Assembly: GCA_023254365.1 (NCBI GenBank)
Contig: JALRLQ010000012.1
Coordinates: forward strand, 1-28,555
DNA: 28,555 nucleotides
Source: Candidatus Poseidonia sp.
GTDB lineage: Archaea > Thermoplasmatota > Poseidoniia > Poseidoniales > Poseidoniaceae
Direction of reading: 5' to 3'
The position numbers and the translations under genes are program-made. Of this stretch, positions 14,801 to 22,042 are shown one piece after another. The notes beneath the pieces were generated by a model. It did not search any database. It was not told the DNA's origin and saw only the letters and a program-made list of their open reading frames with translations. Position 1 is the stretch's first letter; each line of letters starts with the position of its first letter.

Positions 14801-16805
14801 CACCAACCATGACATCAAGCGTGGTTCCGTTGTGCCCCTCAGCTCCCAACACAGGCGGGATGTTGATGTTGAGCGATTGCGTCACCGCTGAGGGGATCAC
14901 GCCCGAACCTTGGTGCACGCTTCCAAGCGTGGGTGTTGCCGTGATGAGGACCGAAAGGGTTCCAGAAACCGGATAGTCATCATCGGGGCCTTGGATGGTC
15001 AACACCGCATCACCAGAGTCGCCGAGCGACATGTCGGTGAACAACGAGGGCGTCAAACCAATGGCCCAGCGGTCGGCTTCCTCGAAGCCTCCCGATGAAT
15101 CGGATGTGAACACAGGCGTATCCAAGGTCAAGGTGGCGTTCACGGTCTCGGCAAGTTCGCTGACGAGGTTGTGACGAACCTCGACATTCAGGTCAAGAAT
15201 TTCCTCAAGACCCATTCCGAGGCGAGCTTGCATGACTTGCTCCACCGTCATGTCGATGCTATCGGTGGGCAAGCCCGGGTCAACCACGATGACGGGAAGG
15301 ATCGATACGGGTGTGGCGTTGAGGTGAGGCACACCGCCGTTGGTCGAAGCCGCTTGCACCCAAACCGACATCGAGTCACCAGCGCGATTGTACTCCGCTG
15401 AAACCAGAGGACGCTTGATCACGGGTGGCGTCACCGACAGTGAGACGTTCACCGATTCACCCGGGGCCAATGTCCCGGTGCTCTGGCTGGACAGGTCAAG
15501 ATCCCAGTTGATTGGGTTGGTGGAGATGCCGGCATTCAGAGCGAAGGTGCTTGGAGCATTACCGGTGTTTTCGATCTTGACTTGGAGCGTGGTGCTCTGT
15601 CCGGGCGTCAAACTCTTCGAATCAGCGTCCATTTCCACGTGCGCTTCGTAGGATTCGCTGGCCAAAACGGTGGTCGTCACCACCTTGGTGAAACTGCCAC
15701 CATTGGACTCAACGGTCAGTGTCACGAGTTCTGAATCGGTTCGAAGTGCGTCCGAAGGAACAGCGACTTGGACAAAGACGGATGTGGTGACGTTGGGGGA
15801 AATGGTCGCCGTTTGGCTTGAAGGAGACATACTTGAAACCCATCCGTTCACGTTGGATTGGCTCACGGTGTAGTCGTCAGAAGCGACGCCCGTGTTCTTC
15901 ACGATGAAGGTGAGCGTGGAGGTTTGTCCTGGCTCAACGCTGCGGTCGTGCGCAGCGGTCAATGTGAAGTCGTAGTTCGAAAACACCACACGTTGGTTGA
16001 GGAATTCAACCGAAGTGGTCCAGCCAGTACCCTCGGCGTACATCGTTCCGACGACGTCCCATTCACCGGTCCGAGCCGTGGCGTCAAACGTCATCGCCAC
16101 CTCTTCGGCAACGGCTCCGCCGTTGTACAATGAACCTGGTCGTACCACTGGAACGATGTTGGACATCTCAGAAAACGTGTTGCTCGTCCCGACCTGCGTG
16201 CCGTTTATCCAGAAGCGAGCCGATTGATTCTTTACGCCGTCGTTGCGCACGGCGATGTCGAAGTCGTGAACGGTTTGTGACCACACCACACTGTTGCCTC
16301 CGGTCATGGGTTGGGGAATGTTGACCACAGGAACGCTGGAGGCTTGATAGCGACTCACATTGACGATCATTTCATCCTGATTGTTGTTGTTGTTCACGTC
16401 GGCAGGACCCGACACGCGGGCCTTGAGAATCTGGTTGTTGCCGATGGTGGCCGACCACGAAAACACGGTCACGGAACTTGAGGCACCGGCTTGAATCACG
16501 CCAAGGTCCGTGCTTTCGAGCACCACATCGCCAGAAGATGCCGTTCCTTGAAGCAACAGGGAAAGCGAGGCTTGGCCGGCAGCAAGGCCGATGTTGCGAA
16601 CTTGAATGCGGACGATGTGGGTGGCATCTTCGACTTCGATGCCTCCGCCAAGCACCATTGAACCAGCGTCATCGAGCGTGAACGAAGTGACGACGAAATC
16701 CGGTGTGGAGCGCCCTTCGGCACCGGAAGCGAGCGGAGACAAACTGGTGACCAGCAGCAGCGTGACCAAGGCGAGGGGGAGGGTCCGATTAGACAGGGTC
16801 GGCAC
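11871..16805 (-). CDS. Giant secreted, membrane-anchored Ig-repeat protein of the archaellum operon
   Basis: About 1640 residues. An N-terminal signal peptide (SNRTLPLALVTLLLVTSL...ASG) leads into roughly eight to ten tandem CARDB/APHP/NEW3-like beta-sandwich modules. These are recognisable by repeated turn motifs (RNIGLA, RNDGVK, KNTGVA, ENTGNA, ANTGNN, SNIGNT, NSGNLV, TNTGNT, RNLGTA). A divergent region of about 200 aa follows, then a C-terminal block of about four membrane helices (VAFVACVVAFLLSFVFVRL; GGVYAGVIAFGFAFHLF with VLILCALWIW; IILSIPVLGMLAIVLGL; AMAVYFFAIMLGVWYLL) and an acidic cytosolic tail. At least 14 N-X-S/T sequons lie in the external part. The start is unsettled: GTG 16805 coincides with the Shine-Dalgarno itself, and a CTG at 16796 fits the spacing better. 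It overlaps both neighbours, so it belongs to the archaellum transcription unit. An extracellular anchor role is inference. Confidence 0.88.
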   Translation of the reverse strand: MPTLSNRTLPLALVTLLLVTSLSPLASGAEGRSTPDFVVTSFTLDDAGSMVLGGGIEVEDATHIVRIQVRNIGLAAGQASLSLLLQGTASSGDVVLESTDLGVIQAGASSSVTVFSWSATIGNNQILKARVSGPADVNNNNNQDEMIVNVSRYQASSVPVVNIPQPMTGGNSVVWSQTVHDFDIAVRNDGVKNQSARFWINGTQVGTSNTFSEMSNIVPVVRPGSLYNGGAVAEEVAMTFDATARTGEWDVVGTMYAEGTGWTTSVEFLNQRVVFSNYDFTLTAAHDRSVEPGQTSTLTFIVKNTGVASDDYTVSQSNVNGWVSSMSPSSQTATISPNVTTSVFVQVAVPSDALRTDSELVTLTVESNGGSFTKVVTTTVLASESYEAHVEMDADSKSLTPGQSTTLQVKIENTGNAPSTFALNAGISTNPINWDLDLSSQSTGTLAPGESVNVSLSVTPPVIKRPLVSAEYNRAGDSMSVWVQAASTNGGVPHLNATPVSILPVIVVDPGLPTDSIDMTVEQVMQARLGMGLEEILDLNVEVRHNLVSELAETVNATLTLDTPVFTSDSSGGFEEADRWAIGLTPSLFTDMSLGDSGDAVLTIQGPDDDYPVSGTLSVLITATPTLGSVHQGSGVIPSAVTQSLNINIPPVLGAEGHNGTTLDVMVGEETSYDISLANTGNNMTSYRLIMTDSLPQGWVASFSSGSLMPSTTVLSVPADVANYPSNATDHIKTFPLVITTDPMAPANSVERLTIEIQELTSGTYISSFDVPIRVGEKVNASLSPTSQEINLTIGESITTSVVVSNIGNTPATFSVWLDTSQAGEVDYVLETPSVVAIGAGYEATVRVRLTPTIDALAATDYKATLWVSNADSGLNLSADILGNISEEHGIIVDTPDQIGVIPGEDQTVNFTITNSGNLVENIIIETNVSGGWSVSPATQPLTLAVDETQSGSIVVEVPALGDDNTMLDGTIIPVTMRILNATTQDELKVHRFNFIVAPIFIVEVENWPSEKYYHRGYDRTWDVIITNTGNTDIDVDVTYTLLQGGLTLPSTDWEVSNAAPSTLSLQRGVATPFSFTVRAVAPEPALTLAANLIVSIAPVDAGVQGSAEYTTELRMDRFHEDGDTAVNPSNGPTVYSIDYSHIPTGPESAVAYELELCDAERLLDVEELDQNESLYEWSFAVRIDNTDFPLDLNQECGLTSLGAESRLTLPTRQPWVTTDPIQLVVDAPTSPNILAGDGWDLKFRLYHPDENNAYTVFDQAIFTYKLAVFADPSIEDQGPADPDAFFEGQETTYSVDVRNLGTAQALGITAALDCHGDVEILSQPDIVPLLGSQETHTFVWDVRPGTIDWWEVSKDIQCDASLGFLYVGEGNNEANDVSRAVQRDGQSVELGQETVRSWSPDLSVAFVACVVAFLLSFVFVRLSTQSEKWQLGGVYAGVIAFGFAFHLFHVQYWGPAVLILCALWIWRMTWKSSEEFRLIHEDYQRARKGISTVYSDHFVALTDSRRQLTIILSIPVLGMLAIVLGLPPQLSADQNNLAAMAVYFFAIMLGVWYLLKRSDKMYGNLYGRMTDAEVKSIRIERDLNDPARLLNDLADEGLDFGAILGEPVPSVASASGGEVAKDPVDLSPNSEDIDASTEVESDG

Positions 16806-17223
16806 CTCCAGACGGTTTTTCGAAGCGGTCAATGGTGACCGCTCTGCCTTGCCGCTTCCACTGGGCGAGCAACTGACCGAGCAAGGCTTCGTGTTCGGCA
16901 TCGGTGATGCCGAGGCGGCGACGCTCCTCCCAAAGCAACAACTGTTCGGTACGGGTGAGGAGCGCGTCTCGAAGGTACAACTCAAGGGTGCGCCGATACG
17001 CATCCCGGTCCGAAATGGCATAGACGATGGAATCACCTGGGACTTGATCGGCGCGGTTCTGAATCAGGTTCCCCAACATCAAGGCCTCGTCGTAGCTCAA
17101 ATGACGTTTGTCGAGGTCGGTTTGAATGGCACTGGCGATTTCCTGCAGCGTGTATTTGCTATCAGCACGCTGAATTTTCTTGAAGTGTCGACGCGCCTTC
17201 CGGGACATGCGTGCGCCGACCAT
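16789..17223 (-). CDS. Small basic helical protein, first gene of the archaellum block
   Basis: A 144-aa (from ATG 17223) basic, helical, apparently cytosolic protein of unknown function. It begins MVGARMSRKARRHFKKIQ and continues with amphipathic helices (YTLQEIASAIQTDLDKRHLS; YRRTLELYLRDALLTRTEQL). It ends with LLWEERRRLGITDAEHEALL, which faintly resembles the short SHOCT oligomerisation motif, and a Gly-rich tail. The ATG at 17208 (MSRKARR) is an alternative; a GTG at 17280 lacks a convincing ribosome binding site. A TATA-like TTTGAATAA lies about 26 nt before 17223, which would fit a leaderless or near-leaderless transcript. Its stop overlaps the start region of the giant protein, so it is probably the promoter-proximal gene. 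A regulatory or adaptor role is possible but unsupported. Confidence 0.75.
   Translation of the reverse strand: MVGARMSRKARRHFKKIQRADSKYTLQEIASAIQTDLDKRHLSYDEALMLGNLIQNRADQVPGDSIVYAISDRDAYRRTLELYLRDALLTRTEQLLLWEERRRLGITDAEHEALLGQLLAQWKRQGRAVTIDRFEKPSGGADPV
16803..16809 (-). promoter_or_regulatory. Ribosome binding site bearing on the giant protein's start codon
   Basis: Minus-strand GGAGGTG. Its last three bases are the only nearby standard start codon (GTG), which would leave no spacer. Six bases later a CTG overlaps the upstream stop as CTGTCTAA, the same 8-nt geometry as ATGATTGA and ATGGCTGA at two other junctions in the operon. A CTG start, or an unusual GTG start, is therefore implied. 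Confidence 0.6.
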
Positions 17224-17410
17224 GGGTTCCTGTGAGTCCTGCCAGTTATTCAAAGAATCGGTTGTAAAGCATGATTTCACCCATTTTGGCTTACTTTTTA
17301 TTCAATTTGCATAATCGCCATGCTGCGATGCTTTTCGCCCACTCAACAACGCAAATTGTTTGAAAAAAACAAGCAATTCCTTTATTGGACGAGGGTTGGA
17401 GGTAATTTTC
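17224..17410. promoter_or_regulatory. Divergent promoter region between archaellum block and peroxiredoxin operon
   Basis: This 187-nt intergenic stretch is much richer in A+T than its surroundings. Minus-strand TTTGAATAA (17254-17246) lies 22 nt before the ATG at 17223, the right place for a TATA box of a leaderless transcript. The T/A-rich stretch at about 17295-17314 (TTTTTATTCAATTTGCATAA) could serve either direction. For the plus strand, GGAGG at 17398-17402 is the ribosome binding site of the peroxiredoxin gene. TATA assignments are by eye. Confidence 0.4.
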
Positions 17411-17896
17411 ATGAGCCAACCCGTCGAACTCAGCGTGGGCGACCAAGCCCCCGACTTCACCGCCACCGATCAAAACGGAACGTCCCACTCGCTTTCTGAA
17501 TACCTCGCCAACGGCACGTCCGTCATTCTCTACTTCTATCCGAAGGATTCCACACCGGGCTGCACCACACAGGCCTGTGATTTCCGGGACAACCTTGCCC
17601 TGTTGAATCAAGGCGACTACGTGGTGTTTGGTGTTTCGAAGGATTCGGAAAAATCTCACCAAAACTTTGTCAACAAGCAGGAATTGAATTTCCCCCTCTT
17701 AATGGACGAAGACCTCGCTCTCCATCACGCCTTTGGGACGTGGAGAATGAAGAAAAATTACGGTAAGGAATACATGGGCTGCGCCCGCTCAACGTTCGTG
17801 ATTCGGCCCGATGGTACCTTGGGATGGTGCCGATACAACGTCAAAGCCAAAGGTCATGTTTCCATGCTCATGCGTGAACTCGGTCTCGGTCAGTGA
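17411..17896 (+). CDS. bcp: Thiol peroxidase, Bcp/PrxQ type
   Basis: Thioredoxin-fold peroxiredoxin that reduces hydrogen peroxide and organic hydroperoxides with reducing power from thioredoxin-like partners. The 161-aa protein has the signature YFYPKDSTPGCTTQACDF with peroxidatic Cys51 and a second Cys56 five residues later, as in the atypical two-Cys Bcp group. VFGVSKDSEKSHQNF and the C-terminal GCARSTFVIRPDG are also typical. ATG 17411 is chosen because GGAGGT lies seven or eight bases upstream; an upstream in-frame start at 17360 would add 17 residues not expected in the family. It heads a three-gene plus-strand run (peroxidase, acyltransferase, flavin-reductase-like), which suggests a redox or stress connection. 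Confidence 0.95.
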   Translation: MSQPVELSVGDQAPDFTATDQNGTSHSLSEYLANGTSVILYFYPKDSTPGCTTQACDFRDNLALLNQGDYVVFGVSKDSEKSHQNFVNKQELNFPLLMDEDLALHHAFGTWRMKKNYGKEYMGCARSTFVIRPDGTLGWCRYNVKAKGHVSMLMRELGLGQ

Positions 17897-17905
17897 GGTG
17901 ACGAC

Positions 17906-18388
17906 GTGAACGACGTGCCCCTCGCTGGACAACGTCTGGATTTGGGCGACGGTGCCGTGGCTTGGTGGCCATGCCATGTTGGTAAGGACGCCAGCATCGG
18001 CACAGGGTGCTCCATCGGCGCGCTCGCCCACATCGGCCAGCGGGTTGTGATGGGTGCAAGGTGCAAAATACAGGGGGCTGCCTACATCGCTGACGATTGC
18101 CAACTTGGCGACGATGTCTTTGTCGGCCCCTCCGCAGTGTTACTCAACGACAAATTCCCTCCCTCCAACGACCGTGGCAAATGGAAACCCGTGATCGTTG
18201 GCAACGGGGCCGTCATCGGTGGAAACGCCACCGTCGTGCCCGGATGCAACCTCGGTGCCCGAAGCGTTCTTGCGGCAGGCTCCGTGCTCACGCACGATTT
18301 GCCCGAGGAAGAAGTGTGGGCAGGCAACCCCGCCCGCTTCCTGATGAGCAGAGCGGCGTACGAACAGCGAAGGGAGGACGAAGCATGA
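17906..18388 (+). CDS. Left-handed beta-helix (hexapeptide) acyltransferase
   Basis: A 160-aa transferase with hexapeptide repeats through most of its length (IGTGCSIGALAHIGQRVVMG; IADDCQLGDDVFVGPSAVLL; VIGGNATVVPGCNLGARSVL). It ends with the family hallmark AGNPAR. Sequence style and size resemble the WbpD/WlbB group, which acetylates 3-amino-3-deoxy-UDP-sugars for surface glycans; the loop NDKFPPSNDRGKW supports this group. Substrate cannot be settled from sequence. Translation starts at GTG 17906 with GAGGTGAC upstream, 9 nt after the bcp stop. Its stop overlaps the next start as ATGA. A nucleotide-sugar epimerase lies about 0.8 kb away on the other strand, so a sugar-modifying role in surface glycosylation is reasonable. 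Confidence 0.85.
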   Translation: MNDVPLAGQRLDLGDGAVAWWPCHVGKDASIGTGCSIGALAHIGQRVVMGARCKIQGAAYIADDCQLGDDVFVGPSAVLLNDKFPPSNDRGKWKPVIVGNGAVIGGNATVVPGCNLGARSVLAAGSVLTHDLPEEEVWAGNPARFLMSRAAYEQRREDEA

Positions 18389-19197
18389 GCGACGAACGCA
18401 ACGCCGTTGCTGCCTTTCTCAAAAAGTGCAACACCTACGCCAGAGCCTCCATCCAGCGAAAGCAGGAGCGTGGTGAATTGGAGGACATCCCCAAGTGGGA
18501 ATCCTACATTGAATTCAACGAACACGCCCTGCAGGAATTGGCCGACGGCACCCTTGACCGGTGGTTCACCGATGACGGTTCCCCGGTGCTGCAACCTTTG
18601 CATCGCCTCCCTGTCAAGGAAATGGAACACGTCGAGCGCAGCATTTGGCTCAACAACGTCCTCTCCCCGCGCCCGGTCGTTGTTGCCGGCACCCTGGACC
18701 AGGACGGGCATCGAAATCTCGCTCCGCTTTCCTCGGTGATGCAGGTCTCGACGGCTCCTCCCTACCTCACCGCCTCGTTTTCCATTCACAAAGACGGGCG
18801 ACCCCGTGACACCTTAGCCAACCTTCGTGCAACGGGACGAATCGTTCTCAACATGATGCCAGCAACGCCACGTGGGGCCGCCATCGTCGACGAAACCGCT
18901 ACCCCTCTACCAAAGGGAAGCGACGAAGGCGAACTTCTGGAGATTGAAACCGTTGAAGGCGAACCCTTGCTGCTAAGCGAAGCCGTGGCGGCCATTGAAG
19001 CGACCTACGTCGAGGAACATCCCTTGCCCGATGCGGTGGCGGTGGTGGCTGTCCTCAAAGTGGAAGCGGTATGGTTCACCGGAGCAACAGCGCCCGCTGG
19101 TGGATTGGAGGTGCTCTGTCAGCACGGCAGGGACGACATGACACCTGCACCGCAGGGCTGGACTCGACGAGTTGAGAAGCACTACGGTCAAGGGTGA
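18385..19197 (+). CDS. Flavin-reductase-like, FMN-binding split-barrel protein
   Basis: Probable flavoprotein of the flavin reductase-like (DIM6/NTAB, flavoredoxin-like) family. After an N-terminal helical extension of about 90 residues, the core begins at NNVLSPRPVVVAGTLDQDGH and continues with NLAPLSSVMQVSTAPPYLTA, FSIHKDGRPRDTLANLRATG and RIVLNMMPAT, the usual flavin-contact segments. Length from ATG 18385 is 270 aa. GGAGG lies just upstream and the ATG overlaps the previous stop (ATGA), so the upstream in-frame extension to 18097 is rejected. The N-terminal extension is not part of the core family. Substrate is unknown; the peroxidase two genes upstream suggests redox metabolism. The 3' end overlaps the convergent epimerase gene by 10 nt. 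Confidence 0.85.
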   Translation: MSDERNAVAAFLKKCNTYARASIQRKQERGELEDIPKWESYIEFNEHALQELADGTLDRWFTDDGSPVLQPLHRLPVKEMEHVERSIWLNNVLSPRPVVVAGTLDQDGHRNLAPLSSVMQVSTAPPYLTASFSIHKDGRPRDTLANLRATGRIVLNMMPATPRGAAIVDETATPLPKGSDEGELLEIETVEGEPLLLSEAVAAIEATYVEEHPLPDAVAVVAVLKVEAVWFTGATAPAGGLEVLCQHGRDDMTPAPQGWTRRVEKHYGQG

Positions 19198-20162
19198 AGA
19201 CGCCCCCACATGCGCGACAGACCGGCCTCAAGCGACGTGGTGCAGTTCCATCCAAGACGCTGTTTCGTGAGGCTGCAATCCGGGACACGCCGTGCTGAAT
19301 CGCCGGGGTAACCTCCACCCATCACGATGTCCACGGCTAAGGAGCCAACTGCAGCGTTCACGGCGTGGGCCAAGTCGATGATGCTGGTTTCTTCCACGCT
19401 TCCAACGTTGAAACACCCACCGGTAAGGGAAGAGCCGTCCACGCCTTCTGCCAGTTCACCGGCGAGATAGAACCCCGTAACGATGTCGTCGAGATGGGTG
19501 AAACAACGGGTTTGTTGACCGTCGCCGTGCACCTGAATCGCTTCATTGTTCAACACGGCTCGCATCATCATCGCCACCACCTGCCCGTAGGCATCACCGG
19601 AGAGTTGGAAACCATAGGCGTTGAACGGGCGCACAATGCGAGCATCGAGCCCGTTTCGAACAGCGTGCTGAACTGCGATTTCGCCAAGGTGTTTGCTCGC
19701 GCCGTATGAAAAACGTTGGTGTTGACTGGCGGGTGGAAAGACCGCTTGGCTCTCCTCGTTCAGGGGCATGGAGGCCTCGTCTCCAAACGCTTCGGGCGAG
19801 GAAGCGAACACCATGCGAGCGCCCCATTCCTGCGCTTTGTTGATCACGCACAACGTACCGTTGATGTTGACATCAATGACCGTCATCGCTGCTTCATGAA
19901 ACCACTTGGTCCCGTTGATAGCAGCAAGATGGTGAATCAAGTCCACCCCTCCCAACGCATCGAAACATCGGTCAAGGTCCTCTGAACGCGTCACGTCCCC
20001 TTCAATGAACACGGCCCCTTGGTCCAAGAGGGGGGTCAAGTGTTCGATTTTTCCGCGGAACAGGTTGTCCAAAACGACCACACGATGACCCTCGTTCAGA
20101 AGGCGTGCAACAAGACCGGCCCCGATGAAGCCTGCCCCACCGGTCACCACAATCCGTTTCAT
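19188..20162 (-). CDS. NAD-dependent nucleotide-sugar epimerase/dehydratase (extended SDR)
   Basis: Extended short-chain dehydrogenase of 324 aa acting on nucleotide sugars. The NAD-binding motif TGGAGFIG is at residues 7-14, an Asp-bearing strand (VVVLDN) follows for cofactor ribose binding, and the catalytic set is SSPEAFG (about 121-127) with Tyr153 and Lys157 in YGASK. The segment RPFNAYG and the C-terminal FTHLDDIVTGFYLA are typical of UDP-glucose/dTDP-glucose type epimerases and dehydratases. Exact substrate is not resolvable. ATG 20162 overlaps the aconitase X stop as ATGA; a longer frame to 20249 runs inside that gene and lacks an N-terminal family match. The nearby acyltransferase makes a role in glycan precursor synthesis plausible. 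Confidence 0.9.
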   Translation of the reverse strand: MKRIVVTGGAGFIGAGLVARLLNEGHRVVVLDNLFRGKIEHLTPLLDQGAVFIEGDVTRSEDLDRCFDALGGVDLIHHLAAINGTKWFHEAAMTVIDVNINGTLCVINKAQEWGARMVFASSPEAFGDEASMPLNEESQAVFPPASQHQRFSYGASKHLGEIAVQHAVRNGLDARIVRPFNAYGFQLSGDAYGQVVAMMMRAVLNNEAIQVHGDGQQTRCFTHLDDIVTGFYLAGELAEGVDGSSLTGGCFNVGSVEETSIIDLAHAVNAAVGSLAVDIVMGGGYPGDSARRVPDCSLTKQRLGWNCTTSLEAGLSRMWGRLHP

Positions 20163-21934
20163 GCCGAGGCACGCTCCACGACGCGAAGCGTGACGCCATC
20201 TTCCGTTCGAGTCAGCGCCACCGTATCGCCGGTGTTGACCGCCAAACACGGGTCTTCCTCAAATCCGTGTGCATAAGGCAACTCCAGAAGAGAACACGCC
20301 GGTAAGGTCAACGGGCACACGTCCCGGTTGACGATGGCCAATGGGCCTTTTCCGGTGTACATCAGCCCCATCAGGACGTAAGGGGCAACCGTGGAACCCG
20401 AACCCTTCGGGTAGATGAGCACGGTGTTCTCGATGGCTTCTCCATCCAAGGGGTGACCGGTCTCTTCGATCACACCCGTGTCGCGGTTCACGTAGCCGAG
20501 GTAGGTGATGGGCACGTCCGTAACCAAGGCACGCCCCACCACCTCGTAGGCGCTTTGCGAGCGGAGCCCCGCCCCTTGGACGGAAAGTGGCCCGCTCTGA
20601 TGGGTCTTGGTGCTGGCGTGCTGAGGTTGAGCCTTGGGTGACAAGACCGGTGTCTCTCCTTCGCTGAGCGACGGGTCGAAGGCGTGCGCAACACAGCCCT
20701 GAATCGGCATCACGCTGGTAGGCAAACGGTTCAGCCCGCTTGTCAAGTAGTGTTCAGCCTTGAGCGAGTTGGTCAACAAATGTTGGTATTTTTCTCGGTT
20801 GTACGGGGTCACTTCCGGACAGGTGTCTTTGAGCACCAACGCCCCCGCTTCTTCGAGCAGTGCAAGGGTTCCGTCGCCTTCTGCGAGGTCGTAATTTTCA
20901 CCGCTCGTGAACACCCAGAGTCGCTGGTTGGGAATGGCCTTGCCCATTTCCATGTGCGAGCGAACCGCTGCTGCCGTGATGCGAAGTTCTTCCAAACTGG
21001 CTTGCGGGCAGCCGATGACCACCAAATCAACCGGCCCATCGGGCGCCAAATCCTCGTAGCGTTGCGCCAAATCCTCAGCGGTAAACACCAACTCGCCTTG
21101 CCACCCACCCTCCGGGGCTTGCACGGAGCCGTCGTCGTTCAGCGAAAGCGGAGGAGCTGCGGTGTGCCCTTCAGCCCAGAGCATGGCGCATCCGTAATTG
21201 GCGGCAGCGGCCGTGAGGGCTTTTTTGGAGGCAAACGACATCCACGACGGCAAACCCGTGATGTACGGCATCGGACCATACGGTGTTTCCCAATCTGGAC
21301 GCACCTGCTTCCCAATCCAGTCGCCCAACACCGACCAGTCGGCCAGGTGCACCAATTCGCAGTCAACATGAACGCGAATGTTGGGGACGCGGTTCGCTTC
21401 CAAATGCAACCCCCAGCGGGGAGCAAAGCCGGTGAGCGCCGTTGCGAGGGCTGAAAGACCGGATTCGCGGTTCGTGATGAGGGACGTCCACGTGTTGGAG
21501 AAGCAAACGGCGTTGGATTCCGCCCAAGAGGCCAAACCGTTCTCCTCCTCGATGCCCCGGTCGTACGGCGTGCAGGACAGGGTCGCATCGATGCCCAACC
21601 GTTCGTAGGCATGGATGATCTCAAATTGTTGTTCGAGGAAATCAGGCCACTGGATGTCCATTTCCTCCATTTTTTCCCGGTCACAACCGGCCGAATTGAG
21701 GGTGGTGGGGATGGCCACGTGCCCGTCTGCATCGGCGGAAAGGTCGCTGAGGAAACGACGCAGCCCGTGGCCTCCGGTGATCACCGAAACACCGGAAACG
21801 TGGGCGTTGGTCACGTCCACATAGCCCTCAGCGTTCGTGGTTTCCGCGAGGTCCAAGACCAAGCGTGCGGCCTTTTGCCGTGTCTTTCCTTCCTCGCCGT
21901 TCAGTTGACGCATCAACCGTTCGGGCGTGTCCAT
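20159..21934 (-). CDS. Single-chain aconitase X (catalytic DUF521 plus swivel DUF126)
   Basis: AcnX-type hydro-lyase of 591 aa. Residues 1 to about 410 form the catalytic part (NAHVSGVSVITGGHG; TLNSAGCDREKM; SCTPYDRG; NAVCFSNTW; GLPSWMSFASKKALTAAAAN; VIGCPQASLEEL; KDTCPEVTPY). Residues about 440-591 form the swivel domain (GRALVTDVPITYLGYVNRDT; GHPLDGEAIENTVLIYPKGS; GKGPLAIVNRD). Cysteines in SAGCD, IGCPQ and DTCPE are candidate iron-sulfur ligands. Known AcnX activities are archaeal phosphomevalonate dehydratase (modified mevalonate pathway for isoprenoid lipids) and bacterial cis-3-hydroxyproline dehydratase. In the archaeal enzymes known to me the two parts are separate subunits, so the fusion is notable. 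I favour phosphomevalonate dehydratase because this is an archaeon, but cannot exclude the other. It overlaps the epimerase by 4 nt. Confidence 0.9.
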   Translation of the reverse strand: MDTPERLMRQLNGEEGKTRQKAARLVLDLAETTNAEGYVDVTNAHVSGVSVITGGHGLRRFLSDLSADADGHVAIPTTLNSAGCDREKMEEMDIQWPDFLEQQFEIIHAYERLGIDATLSCTPYDRGIEEENGLASWAESNAVCFSNTWTSLITNRESGLSALATALTGFAPRWGLHLEANRVPNIRVHVDCELVHLADWSVLGDWIGKQVRPDWETPYGPMPYITGLPSWMSFASKKALTAAAANYGCAMLWAEGHTAAPPLSLNDDGSVQAPEGGWQGELVFTAEDLAQRYEDLAPDGPVDLVVIGCPQASLEELRITAAAVRSHMEMGKAIPNQRLWVFTSGENYDLAEGDGTLALLEEAGALVLKDTCPEVTPYNREKYQHLLTNSLKAEHYLTSGLNRLPTSVMPIQGCVAHAFDPSLSEGETPVLSPKAQPQHASTKTHQSGPLSVQGAGLRSQSAYEVVGRALVTDVPITYLGYVNRDTGVIEETGHPLDGEAIENTVLIYPKGSGSTVAPYVLMGLMYTGKGPLAIVNRDVCPLTLPACSLLELPYAHGFEEDPCLAVNTGDTVALTRTEDGVTLRVVERASA

Positions 21935-22042
21935 GACCTTTCCACCCGTTGAAACTTCATCAAGTCACCCCTCGCCGTTGACGCACGACCGTGATAATAA
22001 CCGGCGGTAGTTTAAGGAGCATTGAGGTGCTTGTCTCCGTTC
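21935..22042. promoter_or_regulatory. Divergent promoter region, aconitase X / surface protein
   Basis: A 108-nt gap between divergent genes. GATAATA at 21993-21999 is the only clear A/T-rich core and could serve as a TATA element in either direction. On the plus strand AAGGAG (22014-22019) and GAGGTG (22024-22029) precede the surface protein; on the minus strand GGTGGAAAGG precedes the aconitase X ATG. Confidence 0.3.

Noticed and set aside
11871..16805. S-layer protein identity for the giant Ig protein
   Set aside because: Several C-terminal membrane helices and a sizeable cytosolic tail are unlike usual S-layer subunits, and it is tightly coupled to archaellum genes; an anchoring or receptor role fits better, though it remains possible.
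16806..17036. N-terminal extension of the giant Ig protein to an ATG at 17036
   Set aside because: It would place a long Cys/Arg/Ser-rich segment before a clear signal peptide and overlap the 144-aa gene almost entirely.
18097..18384. N-terminal extension of the flavin-reductase-like gene
   Set aside because: It lies inside the acyltransferase gene in another frame; ATG 18385 has a good ribosome binding site and an ATGA overlap.
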